DNA of 64,000 bases from Falsiroseomonas sp050563545 (GTDB lineage Bacteria; Pseudomonadota; Alphaproteobacteria; Acetobacterales; Acetobacteraceae): NCBI RefSeq assembly GCF_050563545.1, contig NZ_JBNXUM010000004.1, positions 62,001 to 126,000 on the forward strand, in the 5' to 3' direction. Positions 32,626-41,315 of the stretch are shown here, piece by piece. The notes under the pieces were generated by a model, which saw nothing but the letters and a program-made list of their open reading frames with translations, searched no databases and was not told the DNA's origin. A program made the translations under genes and the position numbers. Each line of letters opens with the position of its first letter. Positions within the stretch are counted from its first letter, which is position 1.

Positions 32626-33392
32626 CGGAACATCGCGCCGCCGTCCACGTCCACCACGGTCCCGTTGACATAGGCGCCGCGCGGCGAGGCGAGGAAGGCC
32701 GCGAGGTCGGCGATCTCCCGCGGCTCGATGGCGCGGCCGAAGGGCAGGCCGGTCAGCGTCTCGGCCCAGCGCTCGGGATCGCCGAACTGCTGCTGCGCAT
32801 TGGTGCGCGCGAGCGTCATCATGCGGTCGGTGCGCGTGCTCGCGGGGTTGATGCCGAAGACCCGCACGCCGGAGGCCGCCGCCGCGCCGCCGAGCGCCGA
32901 GGTGAAGGCGATCAGCGCGGCGTTCGCCGTGCAGCCCGCGATGTAGCCCGCGCGCGGCGTGCGGCCGGCCATGCCGATGATGTTGCAGATCACGCCGGAT
33001 TTGCGCGCCTCCATCGTGGGCAGGAAGAGCTGGCACAGATGGACATAGCCCAGCAGCTTCAGGTCCCAGGCCGCGCGCCAGCGGTCCATGGTGATATCAG
33101 CCAGCCGTCCGCCGGGGATGGCGCCGGCGTTGTTCACCAGGATGTCGGGATCGGGATGCGCGGCGTGCAGGCGCGCGCGCTCCTCGTCGCTGGAGAGGTC
33201 GGCGGCGAAGGTGGTCACGTTGACCTGTGCCTTGCTGCGGATGGTGTCGGCCGCGGCGGCGAGCGTCGCGGCGTCGCGCGAGACCAGGATGATGTCGCAG
33301 CCGGCCTCGGCGAAGGCTTCGGCGCAGGCGAGGCCGATGCCCTTCGAGCCGCCGGTGACGAGAACGCGCTTGCCGGTGAGGGCGAGGTCCAT
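32622..33392 (-). CDS. SDR-like protein lacking the usual catalytic Ser and Lys
   Basis: Predicted 256 aa with a good Rossmann cofactor loop (TGGSKGIGLA, 13-22) and NNAGAIPGG (88-96). At the active site, the strand normally ending in Ser reads CNIIGMAG, and the Y-x-x-x-K motif is Y150-I-A-G-C154. Thus Tyr is kept but Lys is Cys and the Ser is missing. It may bind cofactor without normal dehydrogenase activity, or use another mechanism. It is followed by the META lipoprotein (ATGA overlap) and preceded by a palindrome pair. The C-terminus VDVDGGAMFR is normal for SDRs. Confidence 0.85.
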   Translation of the reverse strand: MDLALTGKRVLVTGGSKGIGLACAEAFAEAGCDIILVSRDAATLAAAADTIRSKAQVNVTTFAADLSSDEERARLHAAHPDPDILVNNAGAIPGGRLADITMDRWRAAWDLKLLGYVHLCQLFLPTMEARKSGVICNIIGMAGRTPRAGYIAGCTANAALIAFTSALGGAAAASGVRVFGINPASTRTDRMMTLARTNAQQQFGDPERWAETLTGLPFGRAIEPREIADLAAFLASPRGAYVNGTVVDVDGGAMFR

Positions 33393-33413
33393 GTGTTTGT
33401 CTCCGTAGAGGCT

Positions 33414-33514
33414 CCCTCCCCCGCAAGCGGGGGGAGGGATTTGGGGGTACCGAGGAACAGGGTGCGCTCATCCTCGAACCCCCACCCTGACCCTCCCCCG
33501 CTTGCGGGGGAGGG
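33414..33514. repeat. G/C palindrome pair, family 2, copy 2
   Basis: Palindromes at 33414-33438 and 33491-33514 share the CCCTCCCCCGC half-site with the copies near murA and 42.9 kb. The spacer begins with GGGGGTACC and ends with CCCCCACCC, which can pair. It lies between the thiamine-diphosphate enzyme and the SDR, both on the minus strand, so it may separate them into two transcripts or stabilise the 3' end of the first. Confidence 0.85.
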
Positions 33515-33553
33515 AAACAGAAGGGCGGGGGAGGGAGTCGCTCCCGGGGTAGC

Positions 33554-35119
33554 TCAGATCTCCAGCTCGATCAGGAAGGGCCCGTCCTTGGCGAAGCTCT
33601 GCTTCATCAGGTCGCCGCAGCCTTCCAGCGTCGCGGTCTTCGCGGCCTCGACGCCCATGCCGTTCGCGATCTTCACCCAGTCCAGGTCGGGATTGCCGAG
33701 GTCCATCATGTCCATCGCCGTCCGCCCGGGATTGGCGCCGACGCCCTGATACTCGCCGAGCAGGATCGCGTATTTCCGGTTCGACAGGATCACCGTCGTC
33801 ACCGGCAGCTTCTCCCGCGCCTGGGTCCAGAGCCCCTGCAGCGTGTACATCGCGGAGCCGTCGGCCTGCAGGTTGATCACCCGCCTTCCCCCTGCCCCGA
33901 TCGCCGCGCCGGTCGCCAGAGGCACGCCGCAGCCGATCGCACCGCCGGTGATCTGCAGCCAGTCGTGGCGCGGCGCGGCATGCGTCTCCCTGAAGAAGCC
34001 GCGGCCGAAGGAGACGGACTCGTCGGCGACGACGGCATCGTCCGGCATCAGCGCCGCCAGCGTGCGCGCCAGGCCCTCGGGTGTCGGCGCGCCGCGCGCG
34101 ATGTCGGGGCGAGGGCCGGGATCGGGGATGGCGGCCTTCGGCGCGCCGAGCGCCTCGGCCAGCGCGGTCAGCGCCTGGACGGGATCGGCGTCGTAGCGCG
34201 TCAGCAGCACGGCCTCGGCGTCCTCGCGGCAATGCAGGGACGGCTTGCCGGGATAGGCGAAGAAGCCGACGGGCATGCGGCTGTTGACCAGCACGATGGT
34301 GGTGAAGGGCTTCAGCGCCTCGATCGCGACATCGGCGGGATAGGGCACGCGCTCCAGCTGCGGGCAGCCGCGGCCGCGCTCGATCCGGCCGTTGGATCCC
34401 TCGCCCAGCAGCGCGGCGCCGGTATGGGCGGCGATGCGGAAGGCGAGTTCCTGCGCCTCGGCCGTCAGCGCCAGCCCGCCGAGCAGGATCAGCACGTTCT
34501 TCCGCTCGCGCAGCGCGCGCGCGGCGTTGCGGATGGCCATGGGATCGGCCTGCGGCGCGGCGGGCACCGGCAGGGCGGCGGCGGGCCCGGCCGCAGCCTC
34601 GTCCCAGCAGGTGTCCGACGGCAGGATCAGGGTGGCGACCTGGCCGGGCGAGGTCCGCGCCGCCTGCACCGCGACCGCCGCGTCGCGGCCGACATCGTCG
34701 GCGCGGCGGACCGTGCGCGTCCAGGCGGAGACGCCGCGGGCGAAGCCCTCTGTGTCCGCGGTCAGGGGCGCGTCGAAGGGGCGGTGATAGGTCGCCTGGT
34801 CGCCGACGCAGTTCACCATGCCGGATCGCGCGCGGCGCGCGTTGTGGATGTTGGACAGGCCGTTCGCCAGGCCCGGGCCGCAATGCAGCAGGGTCGCGGC
34901 GGGCTTGCGGGCCATGCGGAAATAGCCGTCGGCCATGCCGGTCACGACGTTTTCCTGCAGGCCGAGGACGCAGCGCATCCCGGGGATGCGGTCCAGCGCA
35001 GCGACGAAATGCATCTCGCTGGTGCCGGGGTTGGCGAAGCAGACATCCACGCCCGACCCCAGCAGCGTGTGGACAAGACTTTCTGCGCCGTTCACCCCGG
35101 ACCTCTCCCGATCTGCCAT
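33554..35119 (-). CDS. Thiamine-diphosphate-dependent enzyme (acetolactate-synthase-like large subunit)
   Basis: Predicted 521 aa from MADRERSGVN. The N-terminal domain has FANPGTSEMHFVAALDR and the cofactor-activating Glu56 in LGLQENVVTGMADG. The C-terminal cofactor motif reads A419-D-G (NLQADGSAMYTLQG) instead of the usual G-D-G, followed by the expected N-R-K-Y. No regulatory subunit gene follows and it is shorter than true IlvB, so a decarboxylase or lyase of 2-oxo acids is as likely as acetolactate synthase. Cytoplasmic. Confidence 0.85.
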   Translation of the reverse strand: MADRERSGVNGAESLVHTLLGSGVDVCFANPGTSEMHFVAALDRIPGMRCVLGLQENVVTGMADGYFRMARKPAATLLHCGPGLANGLSNIHNARRARSGMVNCVGDQATYHRPFDAPLTADTEGFARGVSAWTRTVRRADDVGRDAAVAVQAARTSPGQVATLILPSDTCWDEAAAGPAAALPVPAAPQADPMAIRNAARALRERKNVLILLGGLALTAEAQELAFRIAAHTGAALLGEGSNGRIERGRGCPQLERVPYPADVAIEALKPFTTIVLVNSRMPVGFFAYPGKPSLHCREDAEAVLLTRYDADPVQALTALAEALGAPKAAIPDPGPRPDIARGAPTPEGLARTLAALMPDDAVVADESVSFGRGFFRETHAAPRHDWLQITGGAIGCGVPLATGAAIGAGGRRVINLQADGSAMYTLQGLWTQAREKLPVTTVILSNRKYAILLGEYQGVGANPGRTAMDMMDLGNPDLDWVKIANGMGVEAAKTATLEGCGDLMKQSFAKDGPFLIELEI

Positions 35120-35218
35120 GGTACTGCGACCCTGCGCGGGGCGGGGCGGCACGACAAGAGGGGGGCGTTCCGGGCGATCCCTCCCCCGCGTGCCGCGTCG
35201 CGTCGGGGCGCGGGCGCG

Positions 35219-36220
35219 TCAGGCCGACAGCCGGCTCCGCCGCATCGTCAGGGTGACGATCAGCCCCTCCGCCGACCAGTCGAAGGCGATGCCGCCGTCG
35301 AGCTGGCGGGCCATGCTTCGCCGGACCAGTTCGCTGCCGAAGCCGGCGACCGTCGAAGGCTCCTCGACGGGTGGGCCGCCGCGTTCCGTCCAGACGACGA
35401 CGACATCGTCGCCGGGGGCGTCGCAGGCGACGTCGAGCGTGCCCCGCTCCACCGAAAGCGCGCCGTATTTCAGCGAGTTGGTCGCGAGTTCGTGCACCAC
35501 GAGGGCGAGCGTCGTGGCGGCGGCCTCGCCGATGTCCATCCGCGGCACCGAGACGCGGATGCGTCCCGAGCAGCCATCGGCGTCGTCATAGGGTTCAAGC
35601 AGCACCGTCAGCAGATCGCCGAGCAGCGCCGCCACGATCGGGCGGCCGCCCCGCGGCCGCACGAGATCATGGGCGCGCCCCAGGGCCGTCAGTCGCTGCG
35701 TGAGATCCTGTGCCATCTCCACGGTCGTCGCCGCCGAGCGCGAGGTGATTCGGGCCAGCTGGGTGGCGACGAGCAGCAGGTTCTTGACCCGGTGGCTCAT
35801 CTCGCCGGCCAGCAGCTGATTGGCTTCCTCGGCCTGCTTCCGCCCGGTCACGTCGAGGAAGATGCCGCGCATGACCTGGTGCCGGATGTCCGCGTCGCTG
35901 CCCTGGCCGCGCGCCGACACCCACCGGATGTCGTCGCCGGACAGGATGCGGAAGTCGATCTCGTAGGGACCGACGATGGCTCTCGTCGCGGCGAAGGCGG
36001 CGCGCACGCGGTCGAGATCCTTCGGATGGATCTTCGCGGAGAGCGCGGCGAAAGTCGCGGCAGCACTCTCCTGCACGTCCCACAGGCCGTAGGCGCGCGG
36101 GTCCATGGCGATCTCGTCGGTCTCGACGTTCCACGACCAGAGGCCGACGCCGGCAGCGGCGATTGCCGCGCGCAGGTCAACCTCGGGCCAGTTCAGGAGG
36201 CTCGACGGGACGGATGCCAA
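35219..36220 (-). CDS. HWE-family sensor histidine kinase with PAS domain
   Basis: Predicted 333 aa. A TTG at 36220 (with AGGGAA upstream) is chosen because codons before it lose the strong G/C third-position bias seen inside the gene; an ATG at 36322 is the alternative. A PAS domain covers about 10-135 (AAIAAAGVGLWSWNVETDEI ... ILSGDDIRWVSARGQG), then the HWE dimerisation box with the phospho-accepting His in EMSHRVKNLL, and an ATPase with HELATNSLKYGAL and a final GFGSELV. Soluble; no membrane segment. No response-regulator gene is adjacent. Signal unknown. Confidence 0.85.
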   Translation of the reverse strand: MASVPSSLLNWPEVDLRAAIAAAGVGLWSWNVETDEIAMDPRAYGLWDVQESAAATFAALSAKIHPKDLDRVRAAFAATRAIVGPYEIDFRILSGDDIRWVSARGQGSDADIRHQVMRGIFLDVTGRKQAEEANQLLAGEMSHRVKNLLLVATQLARITSRSAATTVEMAQDLTQRLTALGRAHDLVRPRGGRPIVAALLGDLLTVLLEPYDDADGCSGRIRVSVPRMDIGEAAATTLALVVHELATNSLKYGALSVERGTLDVACDAPGDDVVVVWTERGGPPVEEPSTVAGFGSELVRRSMARQLDGGIAFDWSAEGLIVTLTMRRSRLSA

Positions 36221-36599
36221 TTCGTGGGGATTCCCTGCGACACGCAACAATATCGGGCGCGATAAACGGTGTTCGCGACCGTGACGAATACACCGTGCAG
36301 ACGAGTTCCCGTCGCCAGACATCAAATACAGCAATGCAGGCTTGCCGCATATCAAAAGAGGGATATTTGGCGTGATTTGCCAGCGGCCAGGCTCGTTTTC
36401 GGGATGAATGTGGAAGCAGTCCCGGCGCATGTCGGATGTAGCAATCCGGTGCGGCACGCGCGACGGCGGCTGGGCGCCGCGTCTGTCTCTCGCCTGAAGC
36501 TTTCATTTGCGTCATCTTGCCGCAATCTTGCCGCGAGGCTAGGCGAGAGGACCGTGCCTGCATGCCGGAAGGGCGGTGGGCTTGCCGGGGGGCGGATCC
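36221..36599. promoter_or_regulatory. Divergent intergenic region, AT-richer, with short direct repeat
   Basis: These 379 bases separate the kinase and the spermidine-synthase-like gene and hold no convincing gene. The part from about 36240 to 36400 is clearly lower in G/C than its surroundings, as expected of promoters. A 10-base direct repeat ATCTTGCCGC occurs at 36514-36523 and 36525-36534 (11-base period), 66 bases before the start of the + strand gene, and could be an operator. No clear -35/-10 pair was identified. Confidence 0.4.
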
Positions 36600-38861
36600 A
36601 TGCAACGACTGGCGGTCGCATTCTTCTGCTCGGGCTTCGGCGCGCTGCTCTGCCAGATCGTATGGCAACGCATGCTCGGGATCTTCGCGGGCTCCGACAC
36701 GGTCTCGGCCGCGCTGGTGGTGGGCGCCTTCCTCGCGGGCCTCGGGCTCGGCTCCATCATCGGGGCCAAGGTGGCGGACCGGCTCTCCCCTTATCGCGCC
36801 ATGATCGGATTCGCGGTCGCCGAGGCCGGGGTGGCGGGCTTCGCGCTGGTGTCGAAGTTCTTCCTCTACGACTTCCTCGCGACCGACCTCGCGGGCGTGG
36901 TGGACGACTCCGTGACGATCTTCGCGCTCTGCTTCGCGGGGCTGGTGCTGCCGACGACCTTGATGGGCGCGTCGCTGCCGCTGCTGGCGCGCGCGATCGC
37001 CACCAGCCTGGACACGGTGGCCGAGCGGATCGGCACGCTCTATGGCCTCAACACGCTGGGCGCCGGCCTCGGCGCGCTGCTCGGCGGCTGGCTGCTGGTC
37101 GGCAATCTCGGCTTCGTCGGCGCGCTGGTGCTGGCGGCGGGGCTCGACCTGCTGGCGGCGCTGCTGGCGCTGACGCTGCTGCCGCAGCTCAGGGGCACCG
37201 CTGCTCCCACGCCGTCCCGCGTTGCGGCCGCCGGCGCGGCCGAGCCCTTCGGCAGCCTCCGCCTTTGGTGCGTGCTGGTGTTCCTCTCGGGCTACGTCAT
37301 CGTGGCGCTGGAGATCGTCTGGGTCCGGCTGATGGGCCAGGTCGGGCAGTACCACGCCTATCTCTTCCCGACCGTGCTCGGCGTCTTCCTGCTGGCGGAC
37401 GGTCTCGGCATGGCGCTGGCCGCGCGGATGGTCCGGCGCATGGCCGACCCGCGGCCGGCCTTCTTCATGACGCAGGCCGGCGGCTTCGCGCTCGGCGCGG
37501 CGCTGATCGTGGCGATGTTCTGGGCGCTTCCCTATTGGCCCATCAACCCCTCGGTCTCGGCCGACGTGCAGCGCATCCGCGGCGAGGGGCTGCTGACGAC
37601 GGTGCTGCTGACCGCGCTGGTGGTGGGCCCGCCGAGCTTCCTGATCGGCATGACCTTTCCCTTCGTGCAGCGGGCCGTGCAGCAGGACCTCGCCTCGGTC
37701 GGGGCGCGCGTCGGCTGGGTGCAGCTGGCGAACATCCTGGGCAATGCGGCGGGGTCCATCGGCACGGGGATCGTGACCTTCCACCTGCTCGGCACGGCGG
37801 GGACGCTGAAGCTGCTGGCCGCGCTGTCGGTGCTGCTGATGCTGTTCTGGCTGTGGAAGGGCGGCTGGCGCCGCTGGCCGGAGCTGGCGCTCGCCGCCGC
37901 CTGCGCCGCCGCCTTCGTCGCGCTCCCCGGCAATGCCGCGCTGTGGGCGCGGCTGCATGCCGAGCAGCCCGGACAGCGCGTCGCCTGGGCCGAGGACCGG
38001 TCCGGCGTCGCCTTCTTCCGCGACGATTTCGCCTCGGGCGATCCGCACGGGCCCTTCTTCATCCAGGGCTTCAGCCAGGGCCGCATCCCCTTCCTGCCGA
38101 TCCACCAGTTCCTGGGCGCGGTCGGGCCGCTGATCCATCCCGATCCGCAGCGCGTGCTGTGCATCGGCATCGGCTCCGGCGGCACGCCCTGGGCCGCCGG
38201 CGTCTCCGCCGCGACGCGGGAGGTCCGCGCGATCGAACTGGTCGGGCCGGTGCTGACCGCGCTGGAGGAGCTCGGCCGCCGCCATCCCGAGGGGCCGATC
38301 GCCGAGATGTTCCGCAACCCCCGCTGGCGCCTGGAATACGGCGACGGGCGGCGCGCCCTGTCGAGGGGCGAGGAGCTCTACGACGTCATTCAGGCCGACG
38401 CGATCCTGCCGGAGGGCTCGCATTCCGGCCTGCTCTATTCCGAGGAATTCCTCCAATCCGTCCGCCGGCGGCTCGCACCGGGCGGGATCTACGTGCAGTG
38501 GGGCCCGACGCGGCGGACGGTCGAGACCTTCGCGGCGGTCTTCCCGCACGCGATGCTGCTGATGCCGGGATCGGTGCTGATCGGATCGGACAGCCCGATC
38601 CCCTTTGACGCCGAGGCCCTGGCGCGGCGCTTCGCTGACCCTTCGGTCGCGGCGCACCTCGCGCGCGGGAATGCCGGATTCGGCGACTACGCCTCGCTCT
38701 TCGCGCGCCCGGCCCTGGTCTGGCAGCCCGGCAGCCCGCGCGCAGCGGCGTCGCTGACCGATGTCTTTCCGCGCGACGAGTTCTACCTGAACAACCCCGT
38801 CGCCGGAACGCAGGGCCTGGCACGACCGCAGGATGCGATGGCGCGGGCGGTCACACCCTGA
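36600..38861 (+). CDS. Fused membrane transporter-like / spermidine-synthase-like protein
   Basis: Predicted 753 aa. Residues 1-460 are mostly hydrophobic with about 12 or more helices (GSIIGAKVADRLSPYRAM resembles an MFS loop). The soluble C-terminal part has a Rossmann methyltransferase/aminopropyltransferase fold: VLCIGIGSGGTPWAAG, ELVGPVLTAL, GDGRRALSRGEELYDVIQAD and LAPGGIYVQWGPT. Such fusions are annotated as fused MFS/spermidine synthase, but proof of polyamine synthesis is lacking for the group. No speD or speE neighbours. Inner membrane with a cytoplasmic domain. Confidence 0.82.
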   Translation: MQRLAVAFFCSGFGALLCQIVWQRMLGIFAGSDTVSAALVVGAFLAGLGLGSIIGAKVADRLSPYRAMIGFAVAEAGVAGFALVSKFFLYDFLATDLAGVVDDSVTIFALCFAGLVLPTTLMGASLPLLARAIATSLDTVAERIGTLYGLNTLGAGLGALLGGWLLVGNLGFVGALVLAAGLDLLAALLALTLLPQLRGTAAPTPSRVAAAGAAEPFGSLRLWCVLVFLSGYVIVALEIVWVRLMGQVGQYHAYLFPTVLGVFLLADGLGMALAARMVRRMADPRPAFFMTQAGGFALGAALIVAMFWALPYWPINPSVSADVQRIRGEGLLTTVLLTALVVGPPSFLIGMTFPFVQRAVQQDLASVGARVGWVQLANILGNAAGSIGTGIVTFHLLGTAGTLKLLAALSVLLMLFWLWKGGWRRWPELALAAACAAAFVALPGNAALWARLHAEQPGQRVAWAEDRSGVAFFRDDFASGDPHGPFFIQGFSQGRIPFLPIHQFLGAVGPLIHPDPQRVLCIGIGSGGTPWAAGVSAATREVRAIELVGPVLTALEELGRRHPEGPIAEMFRNPRWRLEYGDGRRALSRGEELYDVIQADAILPEGSHSGLLYSEEFLQSVRRRLAPGGIYVQWGPTRRTVETFAAVFPHAMLLMPGSVLIGSDSPIPFDAEALARRFADPSVAAHLARGNAGFGDYASLFARPALVWQPGSPRAAASLTDVFPRDEFYLNNPVAGTQGLARPQDAMARAVTP

Positions 38862-38968
38862 CAGGCCAGCCGTTGATCACGGAATCGCGAACAATCCGTT
38901 AGCCCAGCGGGATGGATTTGCAGCGAGGGCCCGTTAGCGCTTAGTTTCGCCCCAGGACGAACGAAAGC

Positions 38969-39457
38969 ATGTTCAAGGGCATTCTCACCGGACTCAGCTG
39001 CGGCGCGGCGGTGGCCCTCGTGCTCCACGGCGTGGCACTGGCGTTCGAGGAAACCGCGGCGCGGCAGGGGGTCTTCCTGCGGCAGAACTTCGCGGTGTTC
39101 CCGCTCGAGCCATGGGTGCGGGTCGGCGCCCCGCTGTTTCTCGACCGCATGCTGTCCGGCGCCTTCTGGGGGGCGGCCATCGGGCTGCTGGTCTATTCCG
39201 GCCGCATGCCGCACCGCATGACCGGCTTCCTCTTCGCCGCCGTCGTGTGCACCGCGATCGGCTATTCCGTGGTGATCGATTCGACCGTCGGCCAGTCCTT
39301 CCGCTTCAGCCTGGTGAATTCGGGCGCGCTCGGCGCGCAGATCATGGTGAATGCGGCCTGGGGCTATCTGACGGGCGTGATGATGCTGTTCACCGACGCG
39401 CTGCGCATGTCGCTGCGCAACGACCTGCACAGCGCCCAGGGCACCGCGATCTTCTAA
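38969..39457 (+). CDS. Membrane protein of unknown function
   Basis: Predicted 162 aa with about four membrane helices (near 5-27, 55-78, 88-108 and 125-145) and a charged C-terminal tail (MSLRNDLHSAQG). No family recognised. The 107-base upstream spacer contains CCGTTAGC twice (38896-38903 and 38931-38938, 35 bases apart) in the same orientation, a possible binding site for a regulator. It is followed by fdhD after 97 bases; a functional link is not evident. Confidence 0.7.
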   Translation: MFKGILTGLSCGAAVALVLHGVALAFEETAARQGVFLRQNFAVFPLEPWVRVGAPLFLDRMLSGAFWGAAIGLLVYSGRMPHRMTGFLFAAVVCTAIGYSVVIDSTVGQSFRFSLVNSGALGAQIMVNAAWGYLTGVMMLFTDALRMSLRNDLHSAQGTAIF

Positions 39458-39554
39458 CCCGCGATCGCTGAACGGCAGCACCGGCTCGGCCTTGCGCCGG
39501 CAGCCGGTCTGCGCCGCCTTGCCGCCGCGCCGGCGCATCCCCACCCTTGCCGAC

Positions 39555-40451
39555 ATGGACATGCCCCTTCTCCGGGTGAAGCCGGACCCGTCCGATCCCC
39601 GCCTGACCCGCCGCGTCGCGGGGCTCGATCACACCGGCGCCCGCATCGAGACCGCAGTGACGGTGGAGCGCCCGCTGACGCTCTATCTCAACGGCCAGGA
39701 GATCGTGACCATGATGACGATCCTCGACCGGCCGGAGGACCTGGCGCTGGGCTACCTGCTGAACCAGGGCATGCTGCGGCGCGAGGACGGCGTGACGGGC
39801 GTGGACTACGACGAGGATCTCGGCGTCGTCGTCGTCAGGACGGAGAGCCAGACCGATTTCGAGGCGAAGCTGAAGAAGAAGACGCTCACCTCGGGCTGCG
39901 CGCAGGGCACCGCCTTCGGCGATCTCATGGAGGATTTCGCGACGGTGCGGCTGGCGCCGGAGGCCAGGCTGCGCACAAGCTGGCTCTATCGCCTGCTGCA
40001 CCGCATCAACACCCTGCCGAGCCTCTACCTCGAGGCTGGGGCGATCCATGGCTGCGCGCTTTGCTTCCAGGACCAGCCGGTCGCCTACATGGAGGACGTC
40101 GGGCGCCACAACGCCGTGGACAAGATCGCGGGCTGGATGTTCCGGGAGGCCGTGCGGCCCGAGGACAAGGTCTTCTACACGACCGGCCGCCTGACCTCGG
40201 AGATGGTGATCAAGACCGTGCGGATGGGCATCCCGATCCTGCTGAGCCGCTCCGGCTTCACGGCCTGGGGCGTCGAGCTCGCGCGAGAGGCGAACCTCAC
40301 CCTGATCGGGCGCTGCAAGGGCAAGCGCTTCGTCGCGCTGGCCGGGGAGGAGCGGCTGATCCTCGACGCCGAGCTCGACCATGTGCCGGAGGAGAGTGCG
40401 AAGCACTGGCGCAAGAACAGCGCGGAGGCGCTGTCGGCCGATGAGGGCTGA
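39555..40451 (+). CDS. fdhD: Formate dehydrogenase accessory sulfurtransferase FdhD
   Basis: Predicted 298 aa; start MDMPLLRVKP. The family is clear from ERPLTLYLNGQEIVTMMT, the substrate-cysteine loop IHGCALC (C-x-x-C that accepts sulfur), YMEDVGRHNAVDKI and FYTTGRLTSEMVIK. FdhD passes sulfur from a cysteine desulfurase to the molybdenum cofactor, which FDH needs for activity. The formate dehydrogenase genes lie 7 kb further on the opposite strand. mobA starts inside its last codons (11-base overlap). Confidence 0.96.
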   Translation: MDMPLLRVKPDPSDPRLTRRVAGLDHTGARIETAVTVERPLTLYLNGQEIVTMMTILDRPEDLALGYLLNQGMLRREDGVTGVDYDEDLGVVVVRTESQTDFEAKLKKKTLTSGCAQGTAFGDLMEDFATVRLAPEARLRTSWLYRLLHRINTLPSLYLEAGAIHGCALCFQDQPVAYMEDVGRHNAVDKIAGWMFREAVRPEDKVFYTTGRLTSEMVIKTVRMGIPILLSRSGFTAWGVELAREANLTLIGRCKGKRFVALAGEERLILDAELDHVPEESAKHWRKNSAEALSADEG

Positions 40452-41091
40452 CACGGTAGCGCCGCAGGCGGGCGGAACCCTCGCCGTCGTCCTCGCCGGC
40501 GGGCTGGCGCGGCGGATGGGCGGCGGCGACAAGCCGCTCCGGACGGTGGGCGGGCGGTCGCTTCTCGACCACCTGCTCGACCGGCTGCGGCCGCAGGCAG
40601 CGGCGATCGTCATCAACGCCAATGGCGATCCCGCGCGCTTCGCGGCCTATGGCCTGGAGGTGATCGCCGATACCCTGCCCGGCCATCCCGGGCCGCTGGC
40701 CGGCATCCTGGCCGCGCTCGACCATGCCGCGGCGGCGCATCCCGCCCTGCCCTGGGTCGTCTCCGTCACCGGGGATGCGCCCTTCATCCCCTCCGACCTC
40801 GTCGCGCGCCTGCACGCGTCCCGCGCCGCCGAGGCGGTCCCGCTGGCCTGCGCGCGGTCGGCCGGCCAGGCGCATCCGCCGATCGGGCTCTGGCCCGTCG
40901 CGCTGCGGGGCGCGCTGCGCGCCGCGCTGCTGGAAGGCGAGCGCAAGATAGACCGCTGGACCGCGCGGCATGGCTGCGCCCATGCCGACTGGCCCGCCGA
41001 GCCCTTCGACCCCTTCTTCAACGCCAACGCCCCGGAGGACCTGGCCGAGGCGGAGCGCATCTTGCGCCTGGCCACCGCCCCCTCTACCTGA
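40441..41091 (+). CDS. mobA: Molybdenum cofactor guanylyltransferase MobA
   Basis: Predicted 216 aa. The nucleotidyltransferase start VVLAGGLARRMGGGDKPL is the MobA signature, with VTGDAPFIPSDLV (metal-binding Asp) and HPPIGLWPVAL further on. It joins GMP to molybdopterin, giving the bis-MGD cofactor used by formate dehydrogenase. Start overlaps the fdhD stop by 11 bases, so the two are translationally coupled. Cytoplasmic. Confidence 0.96.
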   Translation: MRADTVAPQAGGTLAVVLAGGLARRMGGGDKPLRTVGGRSLLDHLLDRLRPQAAAIVINANGDPARFAAYGLEVIADTLPGHPGPLAGILAALDHAAAAHPALPWVVSVTGDAPFIPSDLVARLHASRAAEAVPLACARSAGQAHPPIGLWPVALRGALRAALLEGERKIDRWTARHGCAHADWPAEPFDPFFNANAPEDLAEAERILRLATAPST

Positions 41092-41123
41092 CGAGGCAAC
41101 GACCTCGGGGAGGCCAGCAAGCC

Positions 41124-41249
41124 ATGAAATCCATCCTGCTCGGCGCGATAGCGGCCCTGATCATCGCCGCCTGCGCCTTCGCGGTGCTCGACACCAGCAT
41201 GCAAGTCACGGCGGAGGAGCGCTTCACCACCGAGGGCGTGCGCCTCTGA
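41124..41249 (+). CDS. Small single-helix membrane protein (41 aa)
   Basis: A frame starting ATGAAATCCATCC with GGGGAGG upstream encodes 41 aa: a hydrophobic helix (SILLGAIAALIIAACAFAVL) followed by a short soluble tail (DTSMQVTAEERFTTEGVRL). Ala-Cys in the helix resembles but does not match a lipobox well. G/C bias at third positions supports coding. Function unknown. A small hairpin GACGGC-AA-GCCGTC lies just past its stop (41256-41269). Confidence 0.6.
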   Translation: MKSILLGAIAALIIAACAFAVLDTSMQVTAEERFTTEGVRL

Positions 41250-41315
41250 CGGCGTGACGGCAAGCCGTCGCATCCCGCCGGCGGAACGGCGGGCCCCGCC
41301 GGTCGTTACAGCAGC

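Noticed and set aside
36177..38657. An 826-codon minus-strand open frame opposite the spermidine-synthase-like gene
   Set aside because: Arg/Gln/Glu-rich antisense artefact; the + strand frame has clear membrane helices and a methyltransferase-like fold.
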